The notes under the pieces are model-generated. The model saw only the letters and a program-made list of their open reading frames with translations, had not been told where the DNA came from and ran no database searches. Below, one piece after another: positions 29,001 through 38,522 of a stretch of DNA of 64,000 bases; within the stretch, counting starts at the first letter, position 1; each line of letters starts with the position of its first letter. The DNA comes from Zygotorulaspora mrakii (Eukaryota > Ascomycota > Saccharomycetes > Saccharomycetales > Saccharomycetaceae). The position numbers were made by a program, and so were the translations under genes. The stretch covers positions 496,001 to 560,000 of the forward strand of contig NC_050723.1 of the NCBI RefSeq assembly GCF_013402915.1, given 5' to 3'.

Positions 29001-32000
29001 CTATATAAGCATTTCTGATTCTGACAGCTGCATTACACCTTGCTTTGTCGTACTAGCAGTTCGTATCTTTGCTAGATGAGACTCCGCATTGAAGTGAAGA
29101 TATATCTGTGCCAGAGCTTCAAAAATTGTATTCCGCAAAACCGGTGATTTTTCCCCGCTAGATAGGCACTCCCTCTGCAGTAGCATTAAAAGTCGTTTGA
29201 TGATCGAATCTGTCAATCCGCTATTTTCCGTAGGCGCTGAAGGGCAGCTGGAAGTAATTAGATGTGGAAATAGTTTTATGACGCTTATCCTCAAGAGATG
29301 ATTGTCTAGCAGATGCAGATTATAAAGCTTTGCATACACACCCTCAAAATTAAATCTTGAATCAATTTCAATTCCAGATTCCATTATTCTCAACCAAAAT
29401 GTCAAATGAGAAATTGCCGTCTTTAAAATATCTTGTCTTGTTGATATTGTCTTTCCATTTCTATTTTCATCCTGCTGAAATTCAATGATATCCTTTGCTG
29501 ATGGAATTACTCGTATCAAACAGTTGCACAAGTCTAGTCTGTCTTGCTCTTCTAGAACGAAATAATAGTGTTTCAAGAAATCATCAATCAAACTTGTAAC
29601 CTCAGCATCAGAAAAATGGATAGCACCGCCAGATAGAAGATATCCTTGCCAAAATTCTGTGCAATGTCCTTTAAATATCAAGTGTTGGAATTCAAGCAAT
29701 TGTGAGTTTATTTTCTTTTTGTTAATTTCAATATCATAATCAAACAGCCTGCATAAAATGTCAAAGCAAATCACCTTCAGATCTTTGACTTGCTCTGCGG
29801 AAAGTCGCATCAAGCTAAGAATAATCACTTTCCGCAAATGTTCATTTTGCCTTCCAGAAAATAACTCTATATTTTGTGCAACTAGCTTTGCTGAACTTAT
29901 ACGAACATAGCGACCAACATCACCTTGTTGGGTAATTGTATAATCATTTAGTAGACCAGCAATAGTAGTTAGTACGCTGTGATCATATGTTACAACGACA
30001 GGTAAACGGTCAGCTAATGAATCAATCACCTGCGATTTTCTTGCGCAATCTAGTGAAGGAAGTACGGCATAGAAAATTTTTAAAAATCTCGTCGGTGTTA
30101 ATTCTGGCAGAGCTGAAGAAATCAATGTATTGTTGATGCGAACATAACTTTCAAATTTTGACCAGAACTTTGTTTTATCACCAGAACTTCTCCAAACTTG
30201 ACCATCTGCACTTATTCTGAGAACGAACTGCTTAACAAGAGGGACAAAAATTGCCATTTGGTTATCTTCATCCGGTATGACACGCATGATACGGAAAAAC
30301 AGCTCACTTTTTTTTTCGTTCATAGTAAACGTTCCAAATTTCTCTATAGTAAGTATCCAGTATTTCAACATGACTGAAAATCCAAATAGATTAGTTTTTA
30401 TTTGGTTATGACTGAATTTCAAAGTTGAAACATAGATCTCATACAGCTTGTCCATATTGGAATGCGACGCCAAGGAAACATCAATATCTTTATCACACAA
30501 CATTATAAGAAGTGACAGAAGCTTTATTGATGTTAATGGCTTTCTGAATTCAATTGCACAATTTATAGACGAACGAAGTTTAGCTGTGACACGACCGTCA
30601 GCAGACCGCGAATATTTCGATAATAGCTGAAACAGGGCCTCAATTGTCAATCTAACAACAAGCAGATCATGATTTGCTAGCAAATTATAATCAACTACCC
30701 AATCAGCAAAGTATGACAAAAAGTATTCAGATGAATTCGTTCTTAAAAGTATTTCATAAACATTCAAAACATTTTCGGAGTATGATGCTGCTAAATTTAT
30801 TATTGGCAGTTCAATGATTCGTAAAACAGTCCGATTGTCCAAAATTTTCATGGGTGATATGTATCTTCCCAGAACCTCCTGCAAAGCAGCATTTGCCGAT
30901 CTTCGCACCATTAGATCACGATCAAATATGGAGCACATCAGTAAGTTCAAATATATATTAGTCATAACTTTCCTGTCGAGAACTTCACCATTTCTGTTGG
31001 ATCTCGCTACTGACCAACAGATGAAATTTGAAGCATCCTTTATCTGTGAGCCTTTTATACTATTAAGTCTCAATTGCTGAAATTTGCTTGCCTGTGGGAT
31101 AATATGATCAGAGATGCGCTTACTCATTTCTGGCCAATGCTTAGTTATGACACCTGATAGCTCTGCAATGACTAAAAGATTCGTGTGCAAAAAATCTGAG
31201 TCCAACAAGTCCCAGGATGAGGGGGAACTAAGCAGTTTGACTGAATCCTCAACACGAGCATCGATGATCTCTTTTGCAGCTCCCTCTTCATGTAGTTCGC
31301 TGATCAAACAGCGAATTATCTCAGCAAAGGAGTGCGCTAACTTGAATCTGAAACGTGTGAAGTTGTTATTCATGTTGGATAAAAACCATGATATGATGTC
31401 TTCCATCAAGGCCCAGTTTTCTGAAAGAGCGCTCATTTTGAATAGCTTTGGCAATAATTTCAAATTCATTAGCGTACCAGAACTCGAATCTTCAAGATAT
31501 TTCTTGCAAATTTTGACAACCAGTTCCGGATCAAACAGGTGCTTCGCAGATGCAGATTTCAAGAGATAATTCATTGTAAGTGGATCCAGCTCATCTTTCA
31601 TGCTATTGAAAAGTTCAGAGTTCTTTATGAGCAGCTGAGAATGGATACGGCTCACGATAGGTTTCAAAGATTGAAATGTTTCATATTGTGCTGTAATATG
31701 GTATATTTCATTGCAGGATTTCTCCAGCTTGAATGGTGACAACACCACAGTGTAAATCCATGATAGTATCATGTAGGATATGTACCAGCTTTCCTCGCCT
31801 CTAGTAGCTACTTCTGGTAGAAGTGCCAACAAGTGTGGCAATTGATAGATCGTAGTTGGAAGATAGGTCACTATTCTTTTCCACGTAACTAGCTTTGACA
31901 TGTTGTAAAATACTTTGGAACGTAGGAGTATACCCTTACTATCTGCAAGTTCCAAGTCGAGCGTCAAGCATTCGACATAGTGATATAGCCTATTCTCCCC

Positions 32001-32177
32001 ATTGCTACTGAATATGAGTAAGGATGGGTCTTGCTCGAACTCGTTAATAACTGATGACAACTTGTCGAAATTCTCATCAGTTATCGTACATATATTCTCG
32101 TCAAGATATGCCTGCAACGTGCTAATTGACTGCGATAAAATGCCATTTGGCTCATTTTCCGGAGAATCAATGCTCAT
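29001..32177 (-). CDS. CIN1: Cin1, tubulin folding cofactor D
   Basis: This 1058-residue all-helical protein corresponds to Cin1 (YOR349W), the cofactor D homologue that handles beta-tubulin during alpha/beta heterodimer assembly and acts with Cin2, Cin4 and Pac2. The N-terminal part includes KVFYNMSKLVTWKRIVTYLP and WYISYMILSWIYTVVLSPF, which are typical of cofactor D. HEAT/ARM-like repeats fill the middle, including DRDLMVRRSANAALQEVLGR. The C-terminal cofactor D domain contains ISVIKLFPHLI and LRNTIFEALAQIYLHFN. No nucleotide-binding motif is present, as expected. The start is the ATG at 32175-32177. It is divergent to pyruvate kinase over 1.2 kb. Confidence 0.92.
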   Translation of the reverse strand: MSIDSPENEPNGILSQSISTLQAYLDENICTITDENFDKLSSVINEFEQDPSLLIFSSNGENRLYHYVECLTLDLELADSKGILLRSKVFYNMSKLVTWKRIVTYLPTTIYQLPHLLALLPEVATRGEESWYISYMILSWIYTVVLSPFKLEKSCNEIYHITAQYETFQSLKPIVSRIHSQLLIKNSELFNSMKDELDPLTMNYLLKSASAKHLFDPELVVKICKKYLEDSSSGTLMNLKLLPKLFKMSALSENWALMEDIISWFLSNMNNNFTRFRFKLAHSFAEIIRCLISELHEEGAAKEIIDARVEDSVKLLSSPSSWDLLDSDFLHTNLLVIAELSGVITKHWPEMSKRISDHIIPQASKFQQLRLNSIKGSQIKDASNFICWSVARSNRNGEVLDRKVMTNIYLNLLMCSIFDRDLMVRRSANAALQEVLGRYISPMKILDNRTVLRIIELPIINLAASYSENVLNVYEILLRTNSSEYFLSYFADWVVDYNLLANHDLLVVRLTIEALFQLLSKYSRSADGRVTAKLRSSINCAIEFRKPLTSIKLLSLLIMLCDKDIDVSLASHSNMDKLYEIYVSTLKFSHNQIKTNLFGFSVMLKYWILTIEKFGTFTMNEKKSELFFRIMRVIPDEDNQMAIFVPLVKQFVLRISADGQVWRSSGDKTKFWSKFESYVRINNTLISSALPELTPTRFLKIFYAVLPSLDCARKSQVIDSLADRLPVVVTYDHSVLTTIAGLLNDYTITQQGDVGRYVRISSAKLVAQNIELFSGRQNEHLRKVIILSLMRLSAEQVKDLKVICFDILCRLFDYDIEINKKKINSQLLEFQHLIFKGHCTEFWQGYLLSGGAIHFSDAEVTSLIDDFLKHYYFVLEEQDRLDLCNCLIRVIPSAKDIIEFQQDENRNGKTISTRQDILKTAISHLTFWLRIMESGIEIDSRFNFEGVYAKLYNLHLLDNHLLRISVIKLFPHLITSSCPSAPTENSGLTDSIIKRLLMLLQRECLSSGEKSPVLRNTIFEALAQIYLHFNAESHLAKIRTASTTKQGVMQLSESEMLI

Positions 32178-33404
32178 TAGGGAGATGACGAGACAAAAGG
32201 GAGCTCCACAAGCATATTCATTGGGCAGAATCCTACATCTTTATCGTAATCTTCGACATATGTATGCCAAACAGGCCATTTGTAAATCCATATCAATGAA
32301 ATTTCCTACGAGACTTAACCACGTGAATATCATGTGCACTCTCAAAAACAAAAATTCCATCACACAGGGGAGTGAGTACTCTTGACTGCACACGATTTCA
32401 ATTGGCAGTGAGACGAACACGAGACGTTTCAGCGGTAATGTGGGTACATGCGGTGTCCAAACTCATTTTCAAATCGTCTTAATCGACTGGCCTTCTTAGC
32501 CACCTTAGAAGTGCAGCGACTCTTCTTTGATCGTCACATAGCGAAGTAAACATATTAATTAATTTGGCGATTGACTTCATCTCTGTTGGCTTTACTGCGA
32601 CACTAATGATTTGCGTCGCAATCTCAGCCGTCATTCGCCTGTGGCAATCCTTTCTGTCATTTGCCTTTGTCACTATGAGAACAGGAACCTCCTCTGATAT
32701 CGGCACGGGTAATGATGCAATGCAAAATTCGGAACCCAGGTGAGAAAAATAGTGGAATTTGCCGAAATTCCACTAAATACCATGACATCTTTACGGCATC
32801 CATTAAACAACAAAGGAATTAGTGGATGCTGATTTGAAAAATCATCAAAACGCATAATCTTAATCCGCGACAAGGTGACGATGAATGTACCTAGATAGTG
32901 GCAGTAGCGATGACAAGGATGATAGTGGTAGTAGCAGCAGTGGCAGTGGTGCAGAGCGGTGGCAGCTATGGCTGAATATGTTCAGTGTCGTTTAATTATC
33001 AGCAGGTAGAAAGGGAAGGAATTTTCTTTTCGGTAGGTAGGTACACCTATTTGGCGGCCGAAATCAAGACGTAGGATGATAGTGGACATTTGCTGTTCTT
33101 TCCAACAGTTATTGTCGCATGGGCCCATGTTACGACTGGAAGATGTATAGATCGTGTGAATTCCAATATGAATAAATGATCATGGTGATGATTATTTATT
33201 CCGCTGTGCGTGGAAAAGAAATTGAATATTGGAAGAAGGTGTGATATATATATCCAGCGATGAATGCGAGGGTAAAAAAAATTTCTTGTTAGCTTGGCTA
33301 GTTATCAAATTCTATCTTTCTCTTTTGATTCTTACTTATTAAATTTTGCCAGAGAATAATAAGTCTATTATCTCACAAAAGTACTATACAACAGATTATA
33401 CACA
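32178..33404. other. CIN1/pyruvate kinase intergenic promoter region
   Basis: This 1.23 kb region drives pyruvate kinase on the right. It contains GGAAG (reverse of the Gcr1 CTTCC core) at 33014, 33138 and 33231, a TATA element at 33245-33253, the 12-bp palindrome CATGGGCCCATG at 33118-33129, and a pyrimidine-rich leader (TTCTATCTTTCTCTTTTGATTC) before the ATG. A trinucleotide-like AGTGGCAGTAGC stretch lies at 32895-32970. In S. cerevisiae PUT4 sits between CIN1 and PYK2; no trace of it is visible here. I found no tRNA. Confidence 0.6.
33231..33253 (+). promoter_or_regulatory. Pyruvate kinase core promoter: Gcr1 core and TATA box
   Basis: GGAAG at 33231-33235 is the reverse of the CTTCC core bound by Gcr1 at glycolytic genes. 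TATATATAT at 33245-33253 lies about 155 bp upstream of the ATG, a normal distance for a strong yeast TATA promoter. I did not find a clean Rap1 site next to it. Confidence 0.5.
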
Positions 33405-34910
33405 ATGGCTTCTAGATTAGGTTGGTTGACTCAATTGGAAACTACTCCAGGTGCTCAACTTAGAAGAACTTCCATCATTGGTACTATTGGTCCAAAGACC
33501 AACAACCCAGAAACTTTGGTTGCTTTGAGAAAAGCTGGTTTGAACATTGTTCGTATGAACTTCTCTCACGGTTCTTACGAATACCACCAATCTGTTGTTG
33601 ACAACGCTAGAAAATCTGAAGAACTATACCCAGGTAGACCATTGGCTATTGCTTTGGATACCAAGGGTCCAGAAATCAGAACCGGTACCACTACCAACGA
33701 GGTCGACTACCCAATCCCACCAAACCATGAAATGATCTTCTCTACTGATGACAAATACGCCAAGGCTTGTGATGACAAAGTCATGTTCGTTGACTACAAA
33801 AACATCACCAAGGTTATCAGCAAGGGTAAAATCATCTACGTTGATGACGGTGTTTTGTCTTTCGAAGTCTTGGAAGTCATTGATGACAAGAACTTGAAGG
33901 TCAAGGCCATGAACGCTGGTAAGATCTGTTCTCACAAGGGTGTTAACTTACCAGGTACCGATGTCGATTTACCAGCTTTATCCGAAAAGGACAAAGCTGA
34001 TTTGAGATTCGGTGTCAAGAACGGTGTCCACATGGTCTTCGCTTCTTTCATCAGAACTGCTCAAGATGTTTTGACTATCAGAGAAGTCTTGGGTAAAGAT
34101 GGTGCTGATATCAAGATTGTTGTCAAGATCGAAAACCAACAAGGTGTTAACAACTTCGACGAAATCTTGAAGGTTACTGATGCCGTTATGGTTGCCAGAG
34201 GTGATTTAGGTATCGAAATCCCAGCTCCAGAAGTTTTGGCTGTTCAGAAGAAATTGATTGCCAAGAGTAACTTAGCTGGTAAGCCAGTTATTTGTGCCAC
34301 CCAAATGTTGGAATCTATGACTTACAACCCAAGACCAACCAGAGCCGAAGTTTCTGATGTCGGTAACGCTATCTTGGATGGTGCTGACTGTGTTATGTTG
34401 TCCGGTGAAACCGCAAAGGGTAACTACCCAATTAACGCTGTTACCACTATGGCTGACACTGCTTTGATTGCTGAACAAGCCATCGCATACCTACCAAACT
34501 ACGATGACTTGAGAAACTCTACTCCAAAGCCAACTTCTACCAGCGAAACCATTGCTGCTGCTTCCGTTGCTGCTGTCTTTGAACAAAATGCCAAGGCTAT
34601 CATTGTCTTGTCTACTTCTGGTAACACCCCAAGATTAGTCTCTAAGTACAGACCAAACTGTCCAATTATCTTGGTTACCAGAAACCCAAGAGCTGCTAGA
34701 TTCTCTCACTTGTACAGAGGTGTTTTCCCATTCGTCTACGAACAAGATGTTAAATCTGACTGGTCCGATGACGTCGAAGCTCGTTTGAACTTCGGTATTT
34801 CCAAGGCTAAGGAATTCGGTTTCTTGAAGGATGGTGAAACTATTGTTACCATTCAAGGTTTGAAACCAGGTGTTGGTCACTCCAACACTCTACGTGTTAC
34901 CATTGTTTAA
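33405..34910 (+). CDS. CDC19: Pyruvate kinase
   Basis: This 501-residue enzyme converts phosphoenolpyruvate and ADP to pyruvate and ATP, the last step of glycolysis in the cytosol. Family marks are complete: [13 protein letters not shown] and [12 protein letters not shown] in the N-terminal barrel, VVKIENQQG with catalytic K241 and E243, [15 protein letters not shown], and CATQMLESM. The fructose-1,6-bisphosphate pocket is STSGNTP (403-409) with the DWSDDVEAR segment, so it should be allosterically activated. RRTS at 20-23 is the counterpart of the PKA site in yeast Cdc19. Codon choice is extremely biased (TTG, GGT, GCT, AAG, CCA), unlike all neighbours, which indicates very high expression. 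It is the single pre-duplication counterpart of both CDC19 (YAL038W) and PYK2 (YOR347C). Confidence 0.98.
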   Translation: MASRLGWLTQLETTPGAQLRRTSIIGTIGPKTNNPETLVALRKAGLNIVRMNFSHGSYEYHQSVVDNARKSEELYPGRPLAIALDTKGPEIRTGTTTNEVDYPIPPNHEMIFSTDDKYAKACDDKVMFVDYKNITKVISKGKIIYVDDGVLSFEVLEVIDDKNLKVKAMNAGKICSHKGVNLPGTDVDLPALSEKDKADLRFGVKNGVHMVFASFIRTAQDVLTIREVLGKDGADIKIVVKIENQQGVNNFDEILKVTDAVMVARGDLGIEIPAPEVLAVQKKLIAKSNLAGKPVICATQMLESMTYNPRPTRAEVSDVGNAILDGADCVMLSGETAKGNYPINAVTTMADTALIAEQAIAYLPNYDDLRNSTPKPTSTSETIAAASVAAVFEQNAKAIIVLSTSGNTPRLVSKYRPNCPIILVTRNPRAARFSHLYRGVFPFVYEQDVKSDWSDDVEARLNFGISKAKEFGFLKDGETIVTIQGLKPGVGHSNTLRVTIV

Positions 34911-34980
34911 ATGATTTTTTAAACTTAAACGAATATATATATTTTATGAAACTTTTTTTTTATAGTGAAGTAAATTTTTT
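34911..34980 (+). terminator. Pyruvate kinase 3' end-formation signals
   Basis: Directly after the stop the sequence has a TTTTTTAAAC run, then AATATATATATTTTATG (a TATATA efficiency element) and a T-run TTTTTTTTTTATAG, the usual layout of a strong yeast polyadenylation region. REV1 ends convergently only 113 bp away. Confidence 0.5.
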
Positions 34981-35023
34981 TCTTTAGTTTAAAAGCTCAA
35001 TCGTTAAGAAAGAACTGGTATTT

Positions 35024-37465
35024 TTACAAGTCAAATTCCAAGTCTAATTTTCTGACAGTCTGAAAAGTGTGCTTATTTTTCATTAATTTGGGTATTATTG
35101 TCTTAATCAACTGTTGCTCCCATATTTGAAAGCCATTTTCGTTTGAATATTTCAACGACTTCAAGTTTAGTTCATTTGAAATTAGTTTTGAGATCCTTAA
35201 AATCAGAGGAACTCTATTTGAATCTGACAGTTTATCTAAATAGTTTTCAAATAATTCTAAATCCTTGGGATGCGGTCCATTATCTTTAACTGTAAAATCA
35301 ACCCAAGCTATTATCTTGGAACAGATTTTTTTAAAACTCGTTTCATTTTGAAATTTAATGGATTCAAATATGCTTTCATTACTATTTCCTAGTAAATGAT
35401 TTTTTGAATTCATTAACGAATTTTGCCTTTGAACCTGTTTAGCATAGATTCTATCAATTTCACTATTTTTAATTTTTTCATTTATGATGAGATCTTTTTT
35501 TATTTCATTCCTTAATTGTGTTGGTATTTCATTTAGAAAACTCTCTTGGTATTTATTAACCTTTGGTTCTTTGATTTGAATTTTCCTCTTTTTCAATTCA
35601 TTTACAAAACCTGGTTTAACATCGTTAGGCAAATTTTGAAAAGTCTCAAAATTAATGAATCTTTTTGAAATATCGTCCTTTGTAGAAGGCACATCAACCA
35701 ACTTAATAAATTGTATAGAAATACCTCGAAGTTCATTCGGCGGACAAGATACGCATCTATAATTGTGCTTAATTTCTGTTGTTAGAAAACCAAATTCGTT
35801 TGATGGTATGCCTAATTTACTATTTCTATTCATTGAGTCACACTTACCACAACCCAAGTATTTCTCTGGTTCAATAGGAGCATTTGGAGCTCGCTTCAGT
35901 AGTTTAAGATTTATTTGCGATGTCTTCTTCTTGAGTTCATTTAATTTTTCAACCAAATATTTTGTACAGATATCAATAAAGGCATCAACTTCATGAATGG
36001 AATTGAATCTAATTCCCCAATTGATATCAATAGATAAAGATTTTCTTTCAAAAAAATTTATTGGTTCATATATCATCTTTAATGATTCATCATCATCTTT
36101 TCCATCGAGTGATAGCAAGATTTTTTTGGTAAGTTTATTACCAACAGTGGCTGTCATGGAACCAATGAAACTTTTATTTGCGTTGATCACCTTTTTCAAT
36201 TGGAGAACATTTTCGAGAATTGGTTCTTGATTATTAAGAGCATTTATTTTTGAGATAGTTGATGAACCTACGCCGGGAATATCTGATAACTTAACATTGG
36301 ATAGAAATGTGTCATCAACATCTTTGTGAAAGAGGATAAAAGAGCTCTTCGGTTTTGCTCTTTTCAAGTTTAATCTTGACATAATTAATGTATCAGAGCA
36401 ACCGATGCTTACGGTACAATTTGTCGACTTGTAGATTTCATTTCTTAAATTTTGACATATATCTCTCAAATTTGGCGTCTCACTGCTCTGTGAAATCTTG
36501 ACACAAATGCTCTCATCTATGGAAATTGGCAAAATCTCATCAAACTTGATAAAATCATTTTTCCTCAGAATACTGTAAAACTCAGCAGATTTTGCCTCAA
36601 TTTTTTCAAAATTGTAGGGCAGACAGTTCAATGTGACACCTTGCGGTAGAAAACCTTTAGCGTCGGAAACCCACATACCATTTTTGATACCATATTTTCT
36701 TGCTGCATAATTACAACTGGAAATATCCGAGTTATGAGTGCCATGACAAACGACTATAGGATCGCTGTCAATGTCCAAGTTCGGGAAATCCAGAGCTGCA
36801 ACCGAAGCGAAAAAACAGTCAAAGTCTATATGGAAGACTGTCAAACTGTCTTTTTTCTTCGGGACACGAAAGGAATCGTTCAGTTGCAGGACGTTTTGCC
36901 GCAGATTTGACTTCCAATTGGACAGATGATGCAGCCTCGAGTTCTGGAAAAAATTGTTCAGAAAGTTTGGATCGTTGCAGTTTGTCACGGCGATTTTCGG
37001 CTGCTTGTCATCCCAGGCATGTGCGAACGACTGCCACGGGAGAAGCTTGCCCGCCTTCACCGACTCAACGATCCACTCGGGCGTGACAACCTTGTAGTTT
37101 GCAAACTCCTTGCGTTTCTTGAGCGGCATGTTCGTGGCCACGATGTGCGTTGCCTTTCGCTTGGATGACAGGTAGTGGATGAACTTGCCGCCGTGCCGGA
37201 CCAGCGTCTCATGCAGTTGCAGCCGCCCCGGCTTCGTGTACCCGTTGATGTACACTGCACATCCCCCGAAGATCTGCGGCACACCATTCTGCTTGTTCTC
37301 CTCCTGCAGTGCGCGATCCTGTTGTTGTTGTCTGGCTGACTTCTCTCTGAAATACTGCTCCCTTGTGTAGTCTGCGGCATCCAGCTGCGACTGCGACTGC
37401 GAAAGATCCGCGATATACTCCAGCAGCGAGTCATCACTGAGCTGGCTCAACACACTGTCCTCCAT
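35024..37465 (-). CDS. REV1: Rev1, deoxycytidyl transferase / translesion polymerase
   Basis: This 813-residue Y-family polymerase inserts dCMP opposite abasic sites and damaged G and scaffolds polymerase zeta. It has a BRCT domain at about 65-147 (FGGCAVYINGYTKPGRLQLH, ATHIVATNMPLKKRKEFANY). The N-digit segment SRLHHLSNWKSNLRQNVLQL follows. The catalytic carboxylates are in FHIDFDCFFASVAAL (D214, D216) and ISIDESI (D317, E318). A helix-hairpin-helix (SDIPGVGSSTISKINAL), the little-finger domain and the C-terminal ubiquitin-binding and Rev7-binding helices complete it; the protein ends KHTFQTVRKLDLEFDL. The frame continues upstream to GTG codons, but the ATG at 37465 precedes the conserved LSQLSDDSLLEYI. 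The first ~450 bp are GC-rich while the rest is AT-rich. Confidence 0.96.
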   Translation of the reverse strand: MEDSVLSQLSDDSLLEYIADLSQSQSQLDAADYTREQYFREKSARQQQQDRALQEENKQNGVPQIFGGCAVYINGYTKPGRLQLHETLVRHGGKFIHYLSSKRKATHIVATNMPLKKRKEFANYKVVTPEWIVESVKAGKLLPWQSFAHAWDDKQPKIAVTNCNDPNFLNNFFQNSRLHHLSNWKSNLRQNVLQLNDSFRVPKKKDSLTVFHIDFDCFFASVAALDFPNLDIDSDPIVVCHGTHNSDISSCNYAARKYGIKNGMWVSDAKGFLPQGVTLNCLPYNFEKIEAKSAEFYSILRKNDFIKFDEILPISIDESICVKISQSSETPNLRDICQNLRNEIYKSTNCTVSIGCSDTLIMSRLNLKRAKPKSSFILFHKDVDDTFLSNVKLSDIPGVGSSTISKINALNNQEPILENVLQLKKVINANKSFIGSMTATVGNKLTKKILLSLDGKDDDESLKMIYEPINFFERKSLSIDINWGIRFNSIHEVDAFIDICTKYLVEKLNELKKKTSQINLKLLKRAPNAPIEPEKYLGCGKCDSMNRNSKLGIPSNEFGFLTTEIKHNYRCVSCPPNELRGISIQFIKLVDVPSTKDDISKRFINFETFQNLPNDVKPGFVNELKKRKIQIKEPKVNKYQESFLNEIPTQLRNEIKKDLIINEKIKNSEIDRIYAKQVQRQNSLMNSKNHLLGNSNESIFESIKFQNETSFKKICSKIIAWVDFTVKDNGPHPKDLELFENYLDKLSDSNRVPLILRISKLISNELNLKSLKYSNENGFQIWEQQLIKTIIPKLMKNKHTFQTVRKLDLEFDL

Positions 37466-37609
37466 GCGCGCGTGGGTCCCGGTGCCTGTCCTTATGGTCA
37501 CCACTTCGGCGGCTAATCTGCAAATCCTTGACTTTGGCTTGCTCTGTTCTGCCCCTGGGTTGCGTCCAGGCTCGCCTGGCGAGCACCCTGTTACCCTGCC
37601 TCAGCTCCG

Positions 37610-37635
37610 CACGTGACACACTCGCAGGTTACCCG
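37610..37635. promoter_or_regulatory. Adjacent Cbf1/E-box and Reb1 sites upstream of REV1
   Basis: CACGTGAC at 37610-37617 (E-box, also a potential Tye7 target) is followed 11 bp later by TTACCCG at 37629-37635 (Reb1). Both are about 150 bp upstream of the REV1 ATG, a normal position for general regulatory factors. Confidence 0.5.
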
Positions 37636-37910
37636 TCCAGAGTCACCCGGACACCCCGCTCCGTCCTGCCTGCCGCCGGTCTGCGCGCCGCTGTTTCACA
37701 GGGCCCCAAAAATCGAACCACTTCGCAGACGTCTGAAATTACCGCACCAAACACCGCACCGTTGCTCCAGCGGGCACCCCTGCACCGCGGTCCGACGGCG
37801 TTACGAGCTGCGCTCCCGAACACAAACACCCCAACACCGCGCCGCCCGTCCACCGCAAGCCTGCACGTTCCATTGTTCGAAGAACGAGACCGACGCTTCT
37901 TTTTGTTCTT

Positions 37911-37936
37911 TTCGTTCGATTCGTTCGATTCGTTCC
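37911..37936 (+). repeat. 9-bp tandem repeat, about three copies
   Basis: TTCGTTCGA is repeated twice exactly, with a third partial copy (TTCGTTCC). It lies in the GC-rich REV1/TYE7 interval. Confidence 0.8.
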
Positions 37937-38063
37937 TTTTGGCGGCACGTTTCTTTTGCGTTGCGCTGCACCGCGCTACACCGCGCTTGCTGCGCTGGCT
38001 GCGCTGCGTTGCGTTGATTTGTGTCGCGTGCCAATATGTCTCACCACTTTTCGTCCGTCCACG

Positions 38064-38099
38064 TTGAGCCCATTTTTGAGCCCATTTTTGAGCCTATTT
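38064..38099 (+). repeat. 12-bp tandem repeat, three copies
   Basis: TTGAGCCCATTT occurs twice exactly and a third time as TTGAGCCTATTT, head to tail, about 420 bp upstream of TYE7. Confidence 0.85.
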
Positions 38100-38522
38100 C
38101 GGGCACGGTGGTGCATCTAAAGTCGGTTTTGTGCAGCAGCTCGTTCGGAATGTTTGCCCGGTTCGTTGGCCTTTTCTATTGTGCACACGGCTAAGCTATG
38201 ATGATTCCGCAGATCGGGCGGTAGCCAATGGGTTAGAAAATGTAGCAATAGGAATGCAACTGGCAATGAGGTGGACATAGCGTTCTGGTTTATCGAATGG
38301 TTTCCCAACTGGGTCGCAAGCCGGCTCGCATGTGGGCTGTTGCAAGATATATATATGCTAACAGGATCAGTTGATTCCCTCGCTAGGAAGATTACTTTGG
38401 CAAGTGGTTAATTTAATGTTCGTGTGATCTTGTTTGTTCTTGTGTTTTCTTAGTAATCTGATTCGACACTGTAGGGTGTGCATTAGTAGGTACGATTTGT
38501 TCGTTCTCTGGTAGGTAGTTAT

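Larger units (their letters stand above)
37466..38522. other. REV1/TYE7 GC-rich divergent intergenic region
   Basis: This 1.06 kb region is markedly GC-rich from 37466 to about 38050, with long open frames on both strands that are a by-product of composition (for example 37528-38067 plus, no ATG start and no recognisable domain). It contains a CACGTGAC site (37610-37617), a Reb1 site (37629-37635) and three tandem short repeats (37911-37936, about 37958-38012, 38064-38099). A more AT-rich stretch with TATATATATG near 38346 precedes TYE7. Confidence 0.6.

Noticed and set aside
37528..38067. 179-codon plus-strand ORF and overlapping frames in the GC-rich interval
   Set aside because: The frame does not begin with ATG, has composition-driven Arg/Ala/Pro content, no domain, and open frames occur on both strands, as expected in GC-rich DNA.
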